A stretch of DNA of 64,000 nt from G965227875 sp965227875 (GTDB lineage: Bacteria; Pseudomonadota; Alphaproteobacteria; Rhizobiales; JAJFHC01), in the NCBI GenBank assembly GCA_965227875.1, contig OZ245783.1, positions 1,488,001 through 1,552,000 on the forward strand, read 5' to 3'. This document shows positions 1 through 9,253 of this stretch, piece by piece; the first letter of the stretch is position 1, and the number at the start of each line of letters is the position of its first letter. The translations under genes were made by a program, and so were the position numbers. The notes under the pieces are model-generated. The model saw nothing but the letters and a program-made list of their open reading frames with translations. It did no database searches and was not told the origin of the DNA.

Positions 1-1256
1 AGGTTGAAGAACGTCAGGTTGTCGTTGGTGTGGTTGCGCATCTCGATGGCCACGTGCGCGCCGGACTGGTGCACGCCATGGTCCGGCCACAGGCGCAGGT
101 CGAGCGGCCGCGAGGCCCCCAGGTCCTGGACCATGCGCAGCAGAAGCCACTTGTCGACGATGGGCTGCACGGCGGCCGGCCCGGCATTCGGGCCAATGCG
201 GGCCACGATATCCCCGGTGGCGTTGACGATCTCGCCCGACGGACGGTCCCAGACGAGGTCCGCCTTGCCGGCCCGTGCCGGGCGGACATCCTGCAGCGCA
301 CCGACGAGGCCGCTCGGATCCCGTACGCCGACAATGTGGAGCCCGACCTGCTCGGGGCTTTGCGGCGGCGTGCCCACCTCGATCCGCAGGGCGATTTCCG
401 TCGGCCTGCCGCGCGGCGCCATTTGCGGGAACTGCCGGCCTTCGGACACCGAGCGCACGTTCTCCACCAGGTAGCGCTCGAGCTCGCGCGTGTTGACGAC
501 ACTGTCGCCGTCCCCGTCCGCACCGCCGCGGATCGCCCGGGCGAAAGCCCAGGACAGGGCGCCGCGCGACTGGCCGTCTATGGAAAGCTCCAGCGCGAGT
601 TCGTGGTCCTGCACCGCCCCGAAGAATATGACGTTGTCCAGAAGTTCGGGGTCGATCTGTGCGGCGTCGGGATCGGGCGGCGGAAGACCGTCGTCGACGA
701 TCTCCCCGTAGCCGCCAAGGCGGGTCTTGAGCGCGCCTGCCCGGGGATCGAAACTCCGCGTCATCGTGCCGGAATGGCAGGAATCCGCCACGAACACGAT
801 CTTCAGGTGACGCGCTGCGGCGAACATCGCGTTGATCTCGTCGTCGATGATGCGTTCCCGGTTGCCGCCGGGCGCCGTCGAGAACCCGGCGAGCTGGAAG
901 ACCTCGTCGCGTCCGTCCTTCTCACTGCCCGGGATCCGCTCCGGTTCCTGGCCGCCGTGCCCGGCATAGGAAAAGACCACCGTGTCGCCCGCGCGGGCCT
1001 GCGAGACGATGTCCTTCCAGGCCCCGAGGATCGCGTCGCGCGTCGCCTCGCGGTCGATGAACGTGTGGATTTTCCGCGCGCCGGCCTGCCGCAGGGCGGC
1101 TTCGATGTCGCGCGCGTCGTTGACCGCGCCGCCGAGCTTGGGAAGGTTGGCATAGTCGTCGATGCCGACCACGAGCCCGTATGTATCCGCGGCCGAGGGA
1201 CGCACGGCGGACAGACAGGCGCAGACCAACGCCGCCAGCAGGAAACGCATCTTCAT
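1..1256 (-). CDS. caspase-family (C14) peptidase, C-terminus beyond window
   Basis: Translating the minus strand from an ATG at 1256 gives an open frame that runs off the left edge (about 418 codons seen, no stop). Residues 1-22 form a signal peptide, so export is likely. The caspase/metacaspase fold is shown by the catalytic dyad: His100 in SYAGHGG and Cys160 in ADSCHSG, each after a hydrophobic strand. An N-terminal YGLVVGIDDY strand and a NDARDIEAAL helix are typical of peptidase C14. The ATG overlaps the stop of the upstream OmpA-domain gene (ATGA), so the two are probably co-translated. The remaining ~250 residues include a stretch resembling a carbohydrate/Ig-like tail that I do not recognise. 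The substrate is unknown; family members cleave after Arg/Lys or Asp. Confidence 0.85.
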   Translation of the reverse strand, partial: MKMRFLLAALVCACLSAVRPSAADTYGLVVGIDDYANLPKLGGAVNDARDIEAALRQAGARKIHTFIDREATRDAILGAWKDIVSQARAGDTVVFSYAGHGGQEPERIPGSEKDGRDEVFQLAGFSTAPGGNRERIIDDEINAMFAAARHLKIVFVADSCHSGTMTRSFDPRAGALKTRLGGYGEIVDDGLPPPDPDAAQIDPELLDNVIFFGAVQDHELALELSIDGQSRGALSWAFARAIRGGADGDGDSVVNTRELERYLVENVRSVSEGRQFPQMAPRGRPTEIALRIEVGTPPQSPEQVGLHIVGVRDPSGLVGALQDVRPARAGKADLVWDRPSGEIVNATGDIVARIGPNAGPAAVQPIVDKWLLLRMVQDLGASRPLDLRLWPDHGVHQSGAHVAIEMRNHTNDNLTFFN

Positions 1257-2170
1257 TTCAGCAGCTCCACCCGCCTGTTCATCCGGTCCCGCTCGTCCTG
1301 GCCGTAGGCCTTGGGGTCATCGGGGCTGAAGGGTTCGTTCTCGCCTCGGCCCTGGACGGCGATCTGCCCGCTGTAACCGGCCGACTTCAGGTAGTCGCGG
1401 ACGGCGGCCGCTCGCTTCTGGGAAAGGCTGAGGTTGTAGCCCGCCTCGCCGCTTGCATCCGTATGCCCGACCAGCGTCACTTTCGGCGAGCCGCATGACC
1501 TGAGCTGTTCGATCAGGTCCTTTGCTGCCGGCACGCCCTTGGCGTCGAACTCGACCGAGTCGAACTTGAAGGTGATCGGAACCGCCACCTTCTTGACGAC
1601 GAATCCCCGGGTCCGGCACGCACCGAGGCCGGTCGGCGCGCCGGCGCGGTTGCGCGGCGCCCGCACGTAGGTCGGCGCGAGCAGACGCTGGGTCTCCGCC
1701 TTCTTGAAGATCTTCCGGATCACCGCCGCGGGTGGCGGATTGGGGGTCAGCCGGTCGTCGTCGATCACGTTGAGCGCGTCCTGGTAGCGCGTCGTCGCCG
1801 CAACATTGTCCCGCACCTCGGCCTCGATGTCGCCCAGCATGGCGAGCACCTGCCAGTTTCGGAAATAGACGAGACTTTCCTCAAGTTGTCCCTTCTGGCT
1901 CGCGGCCGATGCCCCGCCGGCCAGGGCCTTCTCGATGCCGGCCACGATGCGTCCCGAAACCTTCCGGCCGAGGGCCGCCCGGAATGCGTCGTCGCAGTCG
2001 GCCGTGTGGAGCGACCGGTCATAATAGTCCTTCAGGACCGCGAGACTGGCGGCGTTTCCGGCGGCCTGCACCTCGTCATAGATCGCCCGGCAATCCGCCA
2101 TCGCCGAAGCCGGAGCAAGCACGCCGGCCACGCCCAGCACCGCCAGGCAGCCCAAGAGCCTGTTTTTCAT
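1253..2170 (-). CDS. OmpA-domain outer-membrane/peptidoglycan-associated protein
   Basis: A signal peptide ending near SAMA (residues 1-25) is followed by a helical region of about 160 residues with Cys pairs, then a C-terminal OmpA domain. Its peptidoglycan-binding motifs are present: VGHTDASGEAGYNLSLSQ and RMNRRVEL. The protein probably sits in the periplasm or outer membrane and anchors to peptidoglycan. I chose ATG 2170 because it gives a clean signal peptide and follows GGGAAG; a GTG at 2191 would add seven residues. The stop overlaps the start of the caspase gene by four bases, which implies that the two products are made together and may act together in the envelope. Confidence 0.85.
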   Translation of the reverse strand: MKNRLLGCLAVLGVAGVLAPASAMADCRAIYDEVQAAGNAASLAVLKDYYDRSLHTADCDDAFRAALGRKVSGRIVAGIEKALAGGASAASQKGQLEESLVYFRNWQVLAMLGDIEAEVRDNVAATTRYQDALNVIDDDRLTPNPPPAAVIRKIFKKAETQRLLAPTYVRAPRNRAGAPTGLGACRTRGFVVKKVAVPITFKFDSVEFDAKGVPAAKDLIEQLRSCGSPKVTLVGHTDASGEAGYNLSLSQKRAAAVRDYLKSAGYSGQIAVQGRGENEPFSPDDPKAYGQDERDRMNRRVELLK

Positions 2171-2338
2171 CGTCTTCCCGTTCCGTTTCACGTCTCCGAT
2201 ACCCTGTCGAATCTAAGTCTTCTTCGCGATGGCCCGTGTGACCCGCATCACCATGGGGCGCTTTTACGGCGACAAGACTAACCGCTGATTCCCCTTGCGT
2301 CATCCGCGCGCAGCGACCTCGCGCGGTCTATCTTCGCA

Positions 2339-4624
2339 TTACAGCCCCGGCATCGAACCCGGCGGCTGGTCGAAGTAGATGTTGGACATGAGATTGTTCC
2401 AGGTCCGCGCCGGCAACCCGCCACCGGTGACACTCTGCATCGCCTTGTTGTCGTCATTGCCGAGCCACAGGGCGCAGACCAGATCGGTCGTGTAACCGAC
2501 GAACCAGGCATCGCGGAACTCGTTGCTTGTACCGGTCTTTCCCGCCGCGTCGCGCACGAAGGCGGCCTGCTTGCCCGTGCCGGTGCGCAGCACTTCCCGC
2601 AGCATGCGGTTGACGGTTTTCACCAGCCCCTCGTCGAGCACCTGACGGCTGTCCGGCGGCCGCCGCCAGTAGACCACGCGCCCGTCGAGTTGCTGGGCGG
2701 CGAGGATGCCGTAGGGCTCCATGCTGCGCCCGCCATTGGGCAGCACCGCGTAGGCGCGGGCGAGATCGAGCATGGTGGTTTCGCCGGCCCCCAGCGCCAT
2801 GCTCAGCTTGCGGGGCAGGTCGATCCTCATGCCGAGCCGTTCGGTCAGTTCCTCTATGCGCCGCGGACCGACCTTGAGCGCCAGCTGCACCGCCGCGGCG
2901 TTGCTCGACCGCGCCAGGGCATCCGTAAGCGTGAGGCTGCCCGCGTATCGGTTGTCGAAGTTGCGCGGATAAGGCCGCCCCTCGATCGAGACCGGCCGGT
3001 CGTCGATGACCGAGTGCGGCTGCCAGCCCGCCTCCAGCGCGGCGATATAGACGAACGGCTTGAAGGCGGACGCCGGCTGGCGCCTGGCCTGGGTGACGCG
3101 GTTGAACTGGTTGCGGCGATAGTCGGTGCTCCCCATCATGGCGCGCACCGCGCCGTCGGGCGACATGACCAGGATGGCGAGCTGTCCGGCATTGCGCTTG
3201 CGCGCCTCGGCGTGCATCCGCTGGGCGGCGTGCTGGGCGTAGAACTGGATCAACGGATCGAGCGTCAGCAGGATCCGGTAGCGCCCTCCGGGCTTCAGGC
3301 CTAGCCGGTGGACGCCGCTCCCCGCCAGCCAGTCGCGGTAGAACTGGTACTGGATCTTGCGGATGATGCGGTCGCCGGTCTTCAGCCCCTGCCCGCGCTT
3401 GCCCCGCCAGCGCCGCACCAGGGCATTGCGCTCCGAGGCCCGCAGTTCGCCCCGCCGCACCAGCATGTCGAGCACGATGAAGGCGCGCCGGTGCGCGGCC
3501 TTCGGCCGATCCGGGTTCCAGCGGCCCGGGTTGGGCAGGGCGCCGACGAGCATGGCGGCCTGGTAGAGATTGAGATGTTTAGCGCGCACGCCGAAATAGG
3601 CGCGCGAGGCCTGCTCGATCCCGTAATTGCCACGTCCGAAATAGACCCGGTTCAGGTAGAGCTCGAGGATTTCCTTCTTGGTCAGCGAAAATTCGAGCTT
3701 GAAGGCCAGGACCAGCTCCCTGATCTTGCGCATGATGGTCTTGTCGCCCGTCAGGAAGAGGTTGCGGGCGAGCTGCTGCGTAATCGTGCTGCCGCCGGGC
3801 CCGATGGACCGGCCGTTGGTCAGGTTGCGCAGATTGTGGTAGAGCGCCTTGAGCGCTCCGACCGGGTCCACGCCCGGGTGATACCAGAACCGCCGGTCCT
3901 CGCTCATCACCAGCATCTCGATGATGTTGGGCGGCACATCCTCGTACCGCACGGGAATCGGAAAGACCGGGCTTGTGAAGCTGTACTTGCCGTCGTCCGA
4001 GACGCTCACCTCGAGGCTGGGACGGCCGACAAGGTCGCGGATCTGGTTGATGTCCGGCAACCGGCTGTTGATGTAGAGCCCGGCGACGACCATGACGACC
4101 GCGATGGTGAGCGCCGCCCGGAACCAGGTCCGCGTGACCCGCACGGCGAGACCGTCCCGCGGATAGCGCGTGGCTTCCTCCAGGCACCTGGCGGAGATGC
4201 GCAGCTCTCTCGACGCATTCGGTTCGCGGCGCGGAAGCCCGAGCTGGCCACGAATCTTCGCACCGAGTTTCTTGATCTTGCGGTCGCCCAGCAGAGACAC
4301 GCCGAGCACGACTTCGGCCAGCGGATTGGCGATGAAATCGTCGAGCACGGCGATCCCGCTGTAAAGATGCTCGTGATCGAGGTCGCGCGTGAAGAAGCGC
4401 CTCACGCTCGTGTTCTTGTCGACGAGTTCGCGGAAGGCCTCGCGGTCGAGACCGGTGATCCGGTAGAGAAGCGCCAGCCGCAGCATGGTGTCCACGTTGC
4501 AGGCGTTCTTGTCCGGCCGGTTGTGGCGCCACCACGGGATGAGCGGCCGGATTCTCCGCCGCTCCCGCCGCAGGATCCGGCGTGTCCGTGACGCGAGGGC
4601 GGATATGGGACTCTGGAAGATCAT
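2339..4624 (-). CDS. class A penicillin-binding protein (PBP1-type glycosyltransferase/transpeptidase)
   Basis: This bifunctional peptidoglycan synthase has 761 residues. A membrane segment lies near residues 168-188. The GT51 glycosyltransferase domain follows, with SEDRRFWYHPGVDP carrying the catalytic Glu and GGSTITQQLARN. The transpeptidase domain has SAFK (SxxK nucleophile), SSN and KTGTS, so both active sites look intact. The N-terminus is unusual: about 165 basic, helical residues precede the membrane anchor, where most PBP1A proteins have 10-40. Those residues would be cytoplasmic and could bind a partner. It is transcribed alone or with the TRAP genes upstream (about 75 bp away). Family assignment is firm; 1A versus 1C subtype is not settled. 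Confidence 0.92.
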   Translation of the reverse strand: MIFQSPISALASRTRRILRRERRRIRPLIPWWRHNRPDKNACNVDTMLRLALLYRITGLDREAFRELVDKNTSVRRFFTRDLDHEHLYSGIAVLDDFIANPLAEVVLGVSLLGDRKIKKLGAKIRGQLGLPRREPNASRELRISARCLEEATRYPRDGLAVRVTRTWFRAALTIAVVMVVAGLYINSRLPDINQIRDLVGRPSLEVSVSDDGKYSFTSPVFPIPVRYEDVPPNIIEMLVMSEDRRFWYHPGVDPVGALKALYHNLRNLTNGRSIGPGGSTITQQLARNLFLTGDKTIMRKIRELVLAFKLEFSLTKKEILELYLNRVYFGRGNYGIEQASRAYFGVRAKHLNLYQAAMLVGALPNPGRWNPDRPKAAHRRAFIVLDMLVRRGELRASERNALVRRWRGKRGQGLKTGDRIIRKIQYQFYRDWLAGSGVHRLGLKPGGRYRILLTLDPLIQFYAQHAAQRMHAEARKRNAGQLAILVMSPDGAVRAMMGSTDYRRNQFNRVTQARRQPASAFKPFVYIAALEAGWQPHSVIDDRPVSIEGRPYPRNFDNRYAGSLTLTDALARSSNAAAVQLALKVGPRRIEELTERLGMRIDLPRKLSMALGAGETTMLDLARAYAVLPNGGRSMEPYGILAAQQLDGRVVYWRRPPDSRQVLDEGLVKTVNRMLREVLRTGTGKQAAFVRDAAGKTGTSNEFRDAWFVGYTTDLVCALWLGNDDNKAMQSVTGGGLPARTWNNLMSNIYFDQPPGSMPGL

Positions 4625-4698
4625 TTCGCCTGGGCACTGCCGATTGTCGCGGCGATGCTATCGGCTCGGCAGCCGGCCGACAACGCGGACATTCCTTC

Positions 4699-6522
4699 TC
4701 AGACCGAAATCACGGTCGGCAGGACGAAAAGCACCGCCGCGCCCGCGGCGATCAGGCCGGCGCGGAAAATGGTTCCCAGCGGCGCGATGAGGCCGTAGGA
4801 GATCGCGGCAAGCCCGATACCGATGCGCAGGAAGGCCACGAGGGCCCCGGCCGGGTCTTCGGCCAGGGCGATCACGGTCGGGTCGGCGATCATCGCCAGC
4901 GGCAGCAGATAGAGACCGACCCCGAGCGCCATTGCGTTGCCCGCGACCTTCAGCCAGTTCTCGTCCACCATTCCCGCGGCGATGAAGACCGGCCCGCAGA
5001 CCGGCGGCGTGATGGTCGACAAGAGCGCGTACCAGAAGACGAAGAGATGGACGAGCAGGGGCGGCAGCCCGAGCTGCTGCAGCGCCGGTCCGGCCACCGA
5101 CACGCAGATGACGTAGGCCGCCGTCGTCGGCACCTCCATGCCGAGCACGAGGCAGGCGAAGGCCGTCAGCAGCAGCGCCGGCCACAGCGCATCGCCGGAA
5201 ACCGACAGGATGACCGAGGTGATCTTCACGCCGAGTCCGGTCTGGCCGAGAACCCCGATGACGATGCTCGCGCACAGGATGATGGCCGCGATCGTCGCGA
5301 TCTGCCGGCCCGCGCCGAGCGCCGCCTCCTCGAGACGCGACAGGGTACGCCGCGCCGAAAAACTGAGCCTTGCATCCACGGGCAGGAGGATGGCGGCGGC
5401 GAGGATGGCGACGCAGGCGGCGTATTGCGGCGTATACCCGCCGACGAACATGCGCTCCAGCAGAACCGCGAACGGCACCGCGAAGAAGAGCGACGTGACG
5501 AAGACTTCCCGCGCGCCCGGCTGGTCCTTGGCCGCGAGACCGCGCAGGTCGTGGCGCCGCGCATAGGCATTGATGCCCATCCAGACGGTCGTGAAATAGA
5601 GCACCGCCGGCAGGAAGGCCGCCGCCATGATCCCGGTATAGGGAACGCCGGTGAGCTCGACCATGACGAAGGCGCCCGCGCCCATGAGCGGCGGCATGAT
5701 CTGTCCGCCGGACGAAGCCACGGCCTCGACCGCGCCGGCCAGCGCACCCGGATAACCGAGCCGCCGCATGGCCGGCAGGGTCACCGCGCCGGTCGACGCC
5801 ACGTTCGCCGACGCCGACCCGGATATCGACCCGAAGAGCGCCGACGACAGCACGGAAACCTTCGCCGCGCCGCCCTTGAGCCGGCCCGCGGCGGCGGCGG
5901 CCAGGTTCATGAATCCCTGGCCCGCCTCGCCGGCATTGAGCACCGCACCCATGATGACGAAGATCGAGACGATGCCGACCGAGATGCCGGTGAGAGACCC
6001 CCAGATGCCGCCTTCGGCGATGACGAGGGTGCCGAGGAAACTCGCGGCCGGCAGCCCCGGGTGCCCGAATTCCCCCGGCAGGTGTTCGCCGAACAGGCCG
6101 TAGGCGAGCGCGAGAGCGGCCACCAGGGGCAGCGGCCACCCGATGGCACGCCGCGCCATTTCGAGCACGCAGACCAGCAGGACGGCCGCGACCGCGTACT
6201 GGAACCAGCCGCTGAGCGCCCCGTACTGGTCGCCGAGCGCCGACTCGTTGGCGACGATGTAAAGACAGGCCGCCGTCCCGAGAACGGCGAGCGCCAGGCC
6301 GGATATGCGCAGGCCGCGTGTGTCTGCCGCGAGCACGAAGATCCACGGCAGCGCCAGGGCCATGTGCAGAGGCCGGGCAACGAGATTGGGCACCAGGCCG
6401 GAAAAGATCAGTCCGATGTGGAACGCGATGGAGACCGCGCCCAGAAGCGCGAACCCCAGACGCCAGGGCGTGGCCAGTTTGTCCGCAGCACGCTCCGGCG
6501 TGCCAGACCGCTCTTCCGTCAT
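4699..6522 (-). CDS. TRAP transporter fused permease (DctQM, 4TM/12TM)
   Basis: A 607-residue, highly hydrophobic protein in which the small and large TRAP membrane subunits are fused, as is usual for TAXI-type systems. About sixteen membrane segments are visible. The DctM part contains the conserved GSISGSASANVASTG region and EVPTTAAYVICVSV. It imports an organic acid using the sodium or proton gradient, fed by the periplasmic receptor encoded just upstream (6645-7598). A strong stem-loop lies between the two genes and could lower permease expression relative to the receptor. The substrate is not predictable. Confidence 0.92.
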   Translation of the reverse strand: MTEERSGTPERAADKLATPWRLGFALLGAVSIAFHIGLIFSGLVPNLVARPLHMALALPWIFVLAADTRGLRISGLALAVLGTAACLYIVANESALGDQYGALSGWFQYAVAAVLLVCVLEMARRAIGWPLPLVAALALAYGLFGEHLPGEFGHPGLPAASFLGTLVIAEGGIWGSLTGISVGIVSIFVIMGAVLNAGEAGQGFMNLAAAAAGRLKGGAAKVSVLSSALFGSISGSASANVASTGAVTLPAMRRLGYPGALAGAVEAVASSGGQIMPPLMGAGAFVMVELTGVPYTGIMAAAFLPAVLYFTTVWMGINAYARRHDLRGLAAKDQPGAREVFVTSLFFAVPFAVLLERMFVGGYTPQYAACVAILAAAILLPVDARLSFSARRTLSRLEEAALGAGRQIATIAAIILCASIVIGVLGQTGLGVKITSVILSVSGDALWPALLLTAFACLVLGMEVPTTAAYVICVSVAGPALQQLGLPPLLVHLFVFWYALLSTITPPVCGPVFIAAGMVDENWLKVAGNAMALGVGLYLLPLAMIADPTVIALAEDPAGALVAFLRIGIGLAAISYGLIAPLGTIFRAGLIAAGAAVLFVLPTVISV

Positions 6523-6598
6523 CCGGCCCTCATGCGCAGGTCACCGACCATGATAACGATCCGCCAAGCCTGCCATATGCCTCACCCGCACTGATGAC

Positions 6599-6627
6599 GG
6601 CGTACGCGGGCCGGGCCCGCGTACGCC
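6599..6627 (-). terminator. intercistronic stem-loop in TRAP operon
   Basis: A perfect 14-bp inverted repeat with a single central base (arms GGCGTACGCGGGCC and its complement) lies between the TAXI receptor stop and the fused-permease start. There is no U-run, so it is better read as an mRNA-stabilising or attenuating structure than as a complete terminator. Such hairpins are common after binding-protein genes. Confidence 0.6.
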
Positions 6628-6644
6628 CCGCTGCGTGCGGAAGC

Positions 6645-7598
6645 TCAGCGTGCCGTGTCGGGCACCGTGACGCCGGCTTCTTCGTAATACTTGAGGGCGC
6701 CGGGATGGATCTTTCCGGTGATGTTCTCCAGCAGCGCCTCGGACACGCCGTTCCACCAGGCATTGTCGCCGCCCATGGCCTTCTTCTGGTCCCAGTAGGT
6801 CTTGGTCAGGGCGTAGGCGGTGTCGTCGTCCATGGCGGTGGTGGTATAGGCCACGACGGGAAGCGACGTGGTCACCGTGTCGCTGTCGACGCCGGCATAG
6901 GTGCCGCCGGGGATGACGAGCCGGGTACGCTTGGTCTGGGCGATCTGTTCGTCGTCGAGCGAGAGCAGCGTGACGCCGGTGCTGGCGGCCGCCTCGATGA
7001 CGTTCGGCGCCGGCCAGGACCCGGCGGTCACGAAGCCGTCGATCTGCTTGTTCTTGAGCGCGTTGACCGCGGCGTTGAGCTCGACATTGGCCAGTTCGAC
7101 CTTGCCCTCCAGGCCGAAGAGCTTCAGGTATTTCGCGCCCTCGCGCGCACCGAAGGACCCCTTGCCGATGAGCATGGTCTTGCCTTCGAGATCGGCGAAG
7201 CTCTTCACGCCGGCATCGGCCCGCAGCACGAAGTGCATCGTCAGCGACGGGATCGGGAAGAGCGCGCGGATCTCGTCGAACTTGGGATTGGCCTTGTCCT
7301 TGAACATGGCCTTGCCGCCCTGCGCGAGCTTCACCAGCACCGGCGGCGTCGTGAAGACGTAGTTGCCCGACCGGTTGGCCGATTCCACCACGTTCTGGAC
7401 CGAGCCCTGGCTTTCCTCGACGGTGACGATGATCTCGCCGCCGGAGCCCTTCTTCATGGCTTCGGCGATCTGCACCGCCATCTGGTAGTAGGACGAGGTC
7501 GACTTCGCCGACTTGTAGGTCACCCGCGTCTCGGCATGGGCCGCCGTGGCGAGGGCGAGGCTGCCGCCCAGAATGCACAAGGTCCTGAAGAGTTTCAT
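6645..7598 (-). CDS. TAXI-family TRAP solute-binding protein
   Basis: A 317-residue periplasmic receptor with a signal peptide ending at AAHA (residues 1-22). The mature start TRVTYKSAKSTSSYYQMA and the following ESQGSVQNVVESANRSGNY match the TAXI (TRAP-associated extracytoplasmic immunogenic) fold. ATG 7598 was chosen because GGGAGA lies five bases upstream and the signal peptide starts there; a longer frame to 7820 lacks these. It hands substrate to the fused permease at 4699-6522. The SDR dehydrogenase upstream (7693-8451) may act on the imported acid or alcohol; that is inference from position only. Confidence 0.9.
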   Translation of the reverse strand: MKLFRTLCILGGSLALATAAHAETRVTYKSAKSTSSYYQMAVQIAEAMKKGSGGEIIVTVEESQGSVQNVVESANRSGNYVFTTPPVLVKLAQGGKAMFKDKANPKFDEIRALFPIPSLTMHFVLRADAGVKSFADLEGKTMLIGKGSFGAREGAKYLKLFGLEGKVELANVELNAAVNALKNKQIDGFVTAGSWPAPNVIEAAASTGVTLLSLDDEQIAQTKRTRLVIPGGTYAGVDSDTVTTSLPVVAYTTTAMDDDTAYALTKTYWDQKKAMGGDNAWWNGVSEALLENITGKIHPGALKYYEEAGVTVPDTAR

Positions 7599-7692
7599 GA
7601 CTGTCTCCCTGTATGTACGCGGGTGGATCCCGCAGGAAATTTCCGGCGCATGAATGGCATTCCCGCCCGTCCAGTGCAACGGAAAGCTTGCC

Positions 7693-8451
7693 TCACCGCA
7701 CGAGGTAGCCGCCGTCCACGGGCAGGATGGCGCCGGTGACGAAACTCGACATGGACGAGGCGAGGAAGACGACGGCGTTCGCGACCTCTTCGGGCCTGCC
7801 CGCCCGGCCCATGGGCACATGGGTCAGGAAGCTGCCGATGGCCGCCGGGTCGGCCTCCGTCATCGCCGTCATCGGCGTCGAGATGAGACCCGGCGCCACC
7901 GCGTTGACGCGGATGCCGTCCGCCGCGAGGTCGTTCGCCATGCCCCGCGTCATCTGGGCAACCGCGCCCTTGGACACCGAATAGGCGATGCCGCCCTCCA
8001 TGACGGTGGTCGAACGGATCGAGGCGAGGTTGACGATCCGGCCACCGCGCGACCGCAGCTGCCCGAGAAACGCGCGGGTCACGTCGCGGGTGCCGGTGAC
8101 GTTGGTCCGCATCGCCGCGTCCCAGCTCTCCACGAAATCGGCATCGTCGATCCCGCAGCGCGCCAGACGCCCGGCATTGTTGACGAGCACGGAGGCCGCG
8201 CCGAGCGATGCCTCGACACCGCCGGCGAACGCCGCAACGGCGTCTGTGTCCGTGACGTCCATTCCCGTCGCCCATGCCCGCCGCCCGAGACCCTCGATCT
8301 CGCGCGCCGTCGCCTGCGCGTTTTCCGCGTCGAGATCGCCGATGGCTACGTCGGCGCCGTGTTGCGCCATGGCCAGCGCAATCGCCCGTCCGATGCCCTG
8401 TCCCGCGCCCGTGACCACCGCGATTTCGCCGTCCAGAAGTCCGCCTGCCAT
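7693..8451 (-). CDS. short-chain dehydrogenase/reductase (SDR)
   Basis: A classical SDR of 252 residues. It has the nucleotide-binding TGAGQGIGRAIA near residue 15, NNAG near 90, a catalytic Ser in LASIRS and YSVSK (Tyr/Lys) near 155. The C-terminus GAILPVDGGYLVR is typical of the FabG-like group. It should interconvert an alcohol and a ketone with NAD(P)H. It is the first gene of a probable operon with the TAXI receptor and TRAP permease (94-bp gap). Substrate unknown. Confidence 0.88.
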   Translation of the reverse strand: MAGGLLDGEIAVVTGAGQGIGRAIALAMAQHGADVAIGDLDAENAQATAREIEGLGRRAWATGMDVTDTDAVAAFAGGVEASLGAASVLVNNAGRLARCGIDDADFVESWDAAMRTNVTGTRDVTRAFLGQLRSRGGRIVNLASIRSTTVMEGGIAYSVSKGAVAQMTRGMANDLAADGIRVNAVAPGLISTPMTAMTEADPAAIGSFLTHVPMGRAGRPEEVANAVVFLASSMSSFVTGAILPVDGGYLVR

Positions 8452-8535
8452 CCTGTCTCCCCGTTCGTTTCCCCGTTTCGGCCGGGCACTTTATCGCTTT
8501 CCATCGGCGGCGTCTTTTGCTACGTCCATCGACGG

Positions 8536-8622
8536 GCCTCTGTGGCGGAATTGGTAGACGCGCCGGACTCAAAATCCGGTTCCCGCGAGGGAGTGTCGGT
8601 TCGACTCCGACCGGAGGCACCA
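8536..8622 (+). tRNA. tRNA-Leu (anticodon CAA)
   Basis: An 87-base gene with encoded CCA. The acceptor stem GCCTCTG pairs with CGGAGGC (one G-U). The anticodon stem CCGGA/TCCGG holds the loop CTCAAAA, with anticodon CAA at 8570-8572 (reads UUG). A long variable arm (class II, as for Leu) and a T-loop GGTTCGACTCC are visible. It lies between the divergent SDR gene and a DedA-family gene; no integrated element or duplicated 3' end was seen beside it. Confidence 0.96.
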
Positions 8623-8662
8623 GTTCCCCGAACCGACCGACGCACGATCAGGAAAAGGCGGC

Positions 8663-9244
8663 ATGCTGCGCAGCCTCTACGACTGGACCATGGCGCTCGC
8701 CGCCCGCAAGGGAGCCGTTCGCGCGCTTGCCGTCGTCTCCTTCATCGAAAGCTCGTTCTTCCCCATTCCACCGGATGTGCTGCTCATCCCCATGGTCGTC
8801 GCCGAGCGGCTCCGCGCCTGGTTCTTCGCCCTTGTCGCCACCGTGTCCTCGGTCCTCGGCGGCATCGCGGGCTACGCCATCGGCTTCTTTCTGTTCGAGG
8901 CGGTCGGCCAGCCCCTGCTCGACTTCTACGGCTACAGCGACAAGTTCGCGGACTTCGCCGCGCGGTACAACGATTACGGCGCCTGGATCGTCTTCATCGC
9001 CGGCATCACGCCCTTCCCCTACAAGGTGATCACCATCGCCAGCGGCGCGACGGCCCTCAACCCCCTCGTCTTCATGCTCGCCAGCGTCGCCGCGCGTGGC
9101 CTGCGTTTCTATCTGGTCGCGGGCCTGCTCTACTGGTTCGGCCCGCCCATCCGCGCCTTCATCGAGCGCTATCTGGGCCTTGTGACGGTGGTGTTCGTGA
9201 TCCTTCTCGTCGGCGGTTTCGTGGCCGCCAGATATGTGCTCTAA
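8663..9244 (+). CDS. DedA/YqaA-family inner membrane protein
   Basis: A 193-residue membrane protein of the VTT/DedA (SNARE-associated) superfamily, YqaA-like. The start of the domain reads SFIESSFFPIPPDVLLIPMV, with the conserved E and PxPPD. The second signature FIAGITPFPYKVITIASGA is near residue 115. Five or six hydrophobic segments are visible. DedA proteins are linked to undecaprenyl-phosphate or phospholipid translocation and to membrane potential; the role of this subgroup is not established. The next gene (DsbB) begins ten bases after its stop, so the two are probably co-transcribed. Confidence 0.88.
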   Translation: MLRSLYDWTMALAARKGAVRALAVVSFIESSFFPIPPDVLLIPMVVAERLRAWFFALVATVSSVLGGIAGYAIGFFLFEAVGQPLLDFYGYSDKFADFAARYNDYGAWIVFIAGITPFPYKVITIASGATALNPLVFMLASVAARGLRFYLVAGLLYWFGPPIRAFIERYLGLVTVVFVILLVGGFVAARYVL

Positions 9245-9253
9245 ATCCCGCCC

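Noticed and set aside
30..1307. 425-codon plus-strand frame at the left edge
   Set aside because: It is antisense to the caspase gene, which shows both catalytic motifs and a signal peptide in the minus-strand frame.
4582..6594. 670-codon plus-strand frame opposite the TRAP permease
   Set aside because: It is an antisense shadow rich in Arg, Gly, Asp and Gln, typical of high-GC third-position bias; the minus-strand frame has clear TRAP motifs.
8536..8622. tRNA-Leu as an integration site
   Set aside because: No integrase gene and no repeat of the tRNA 3' end were seen nearby.
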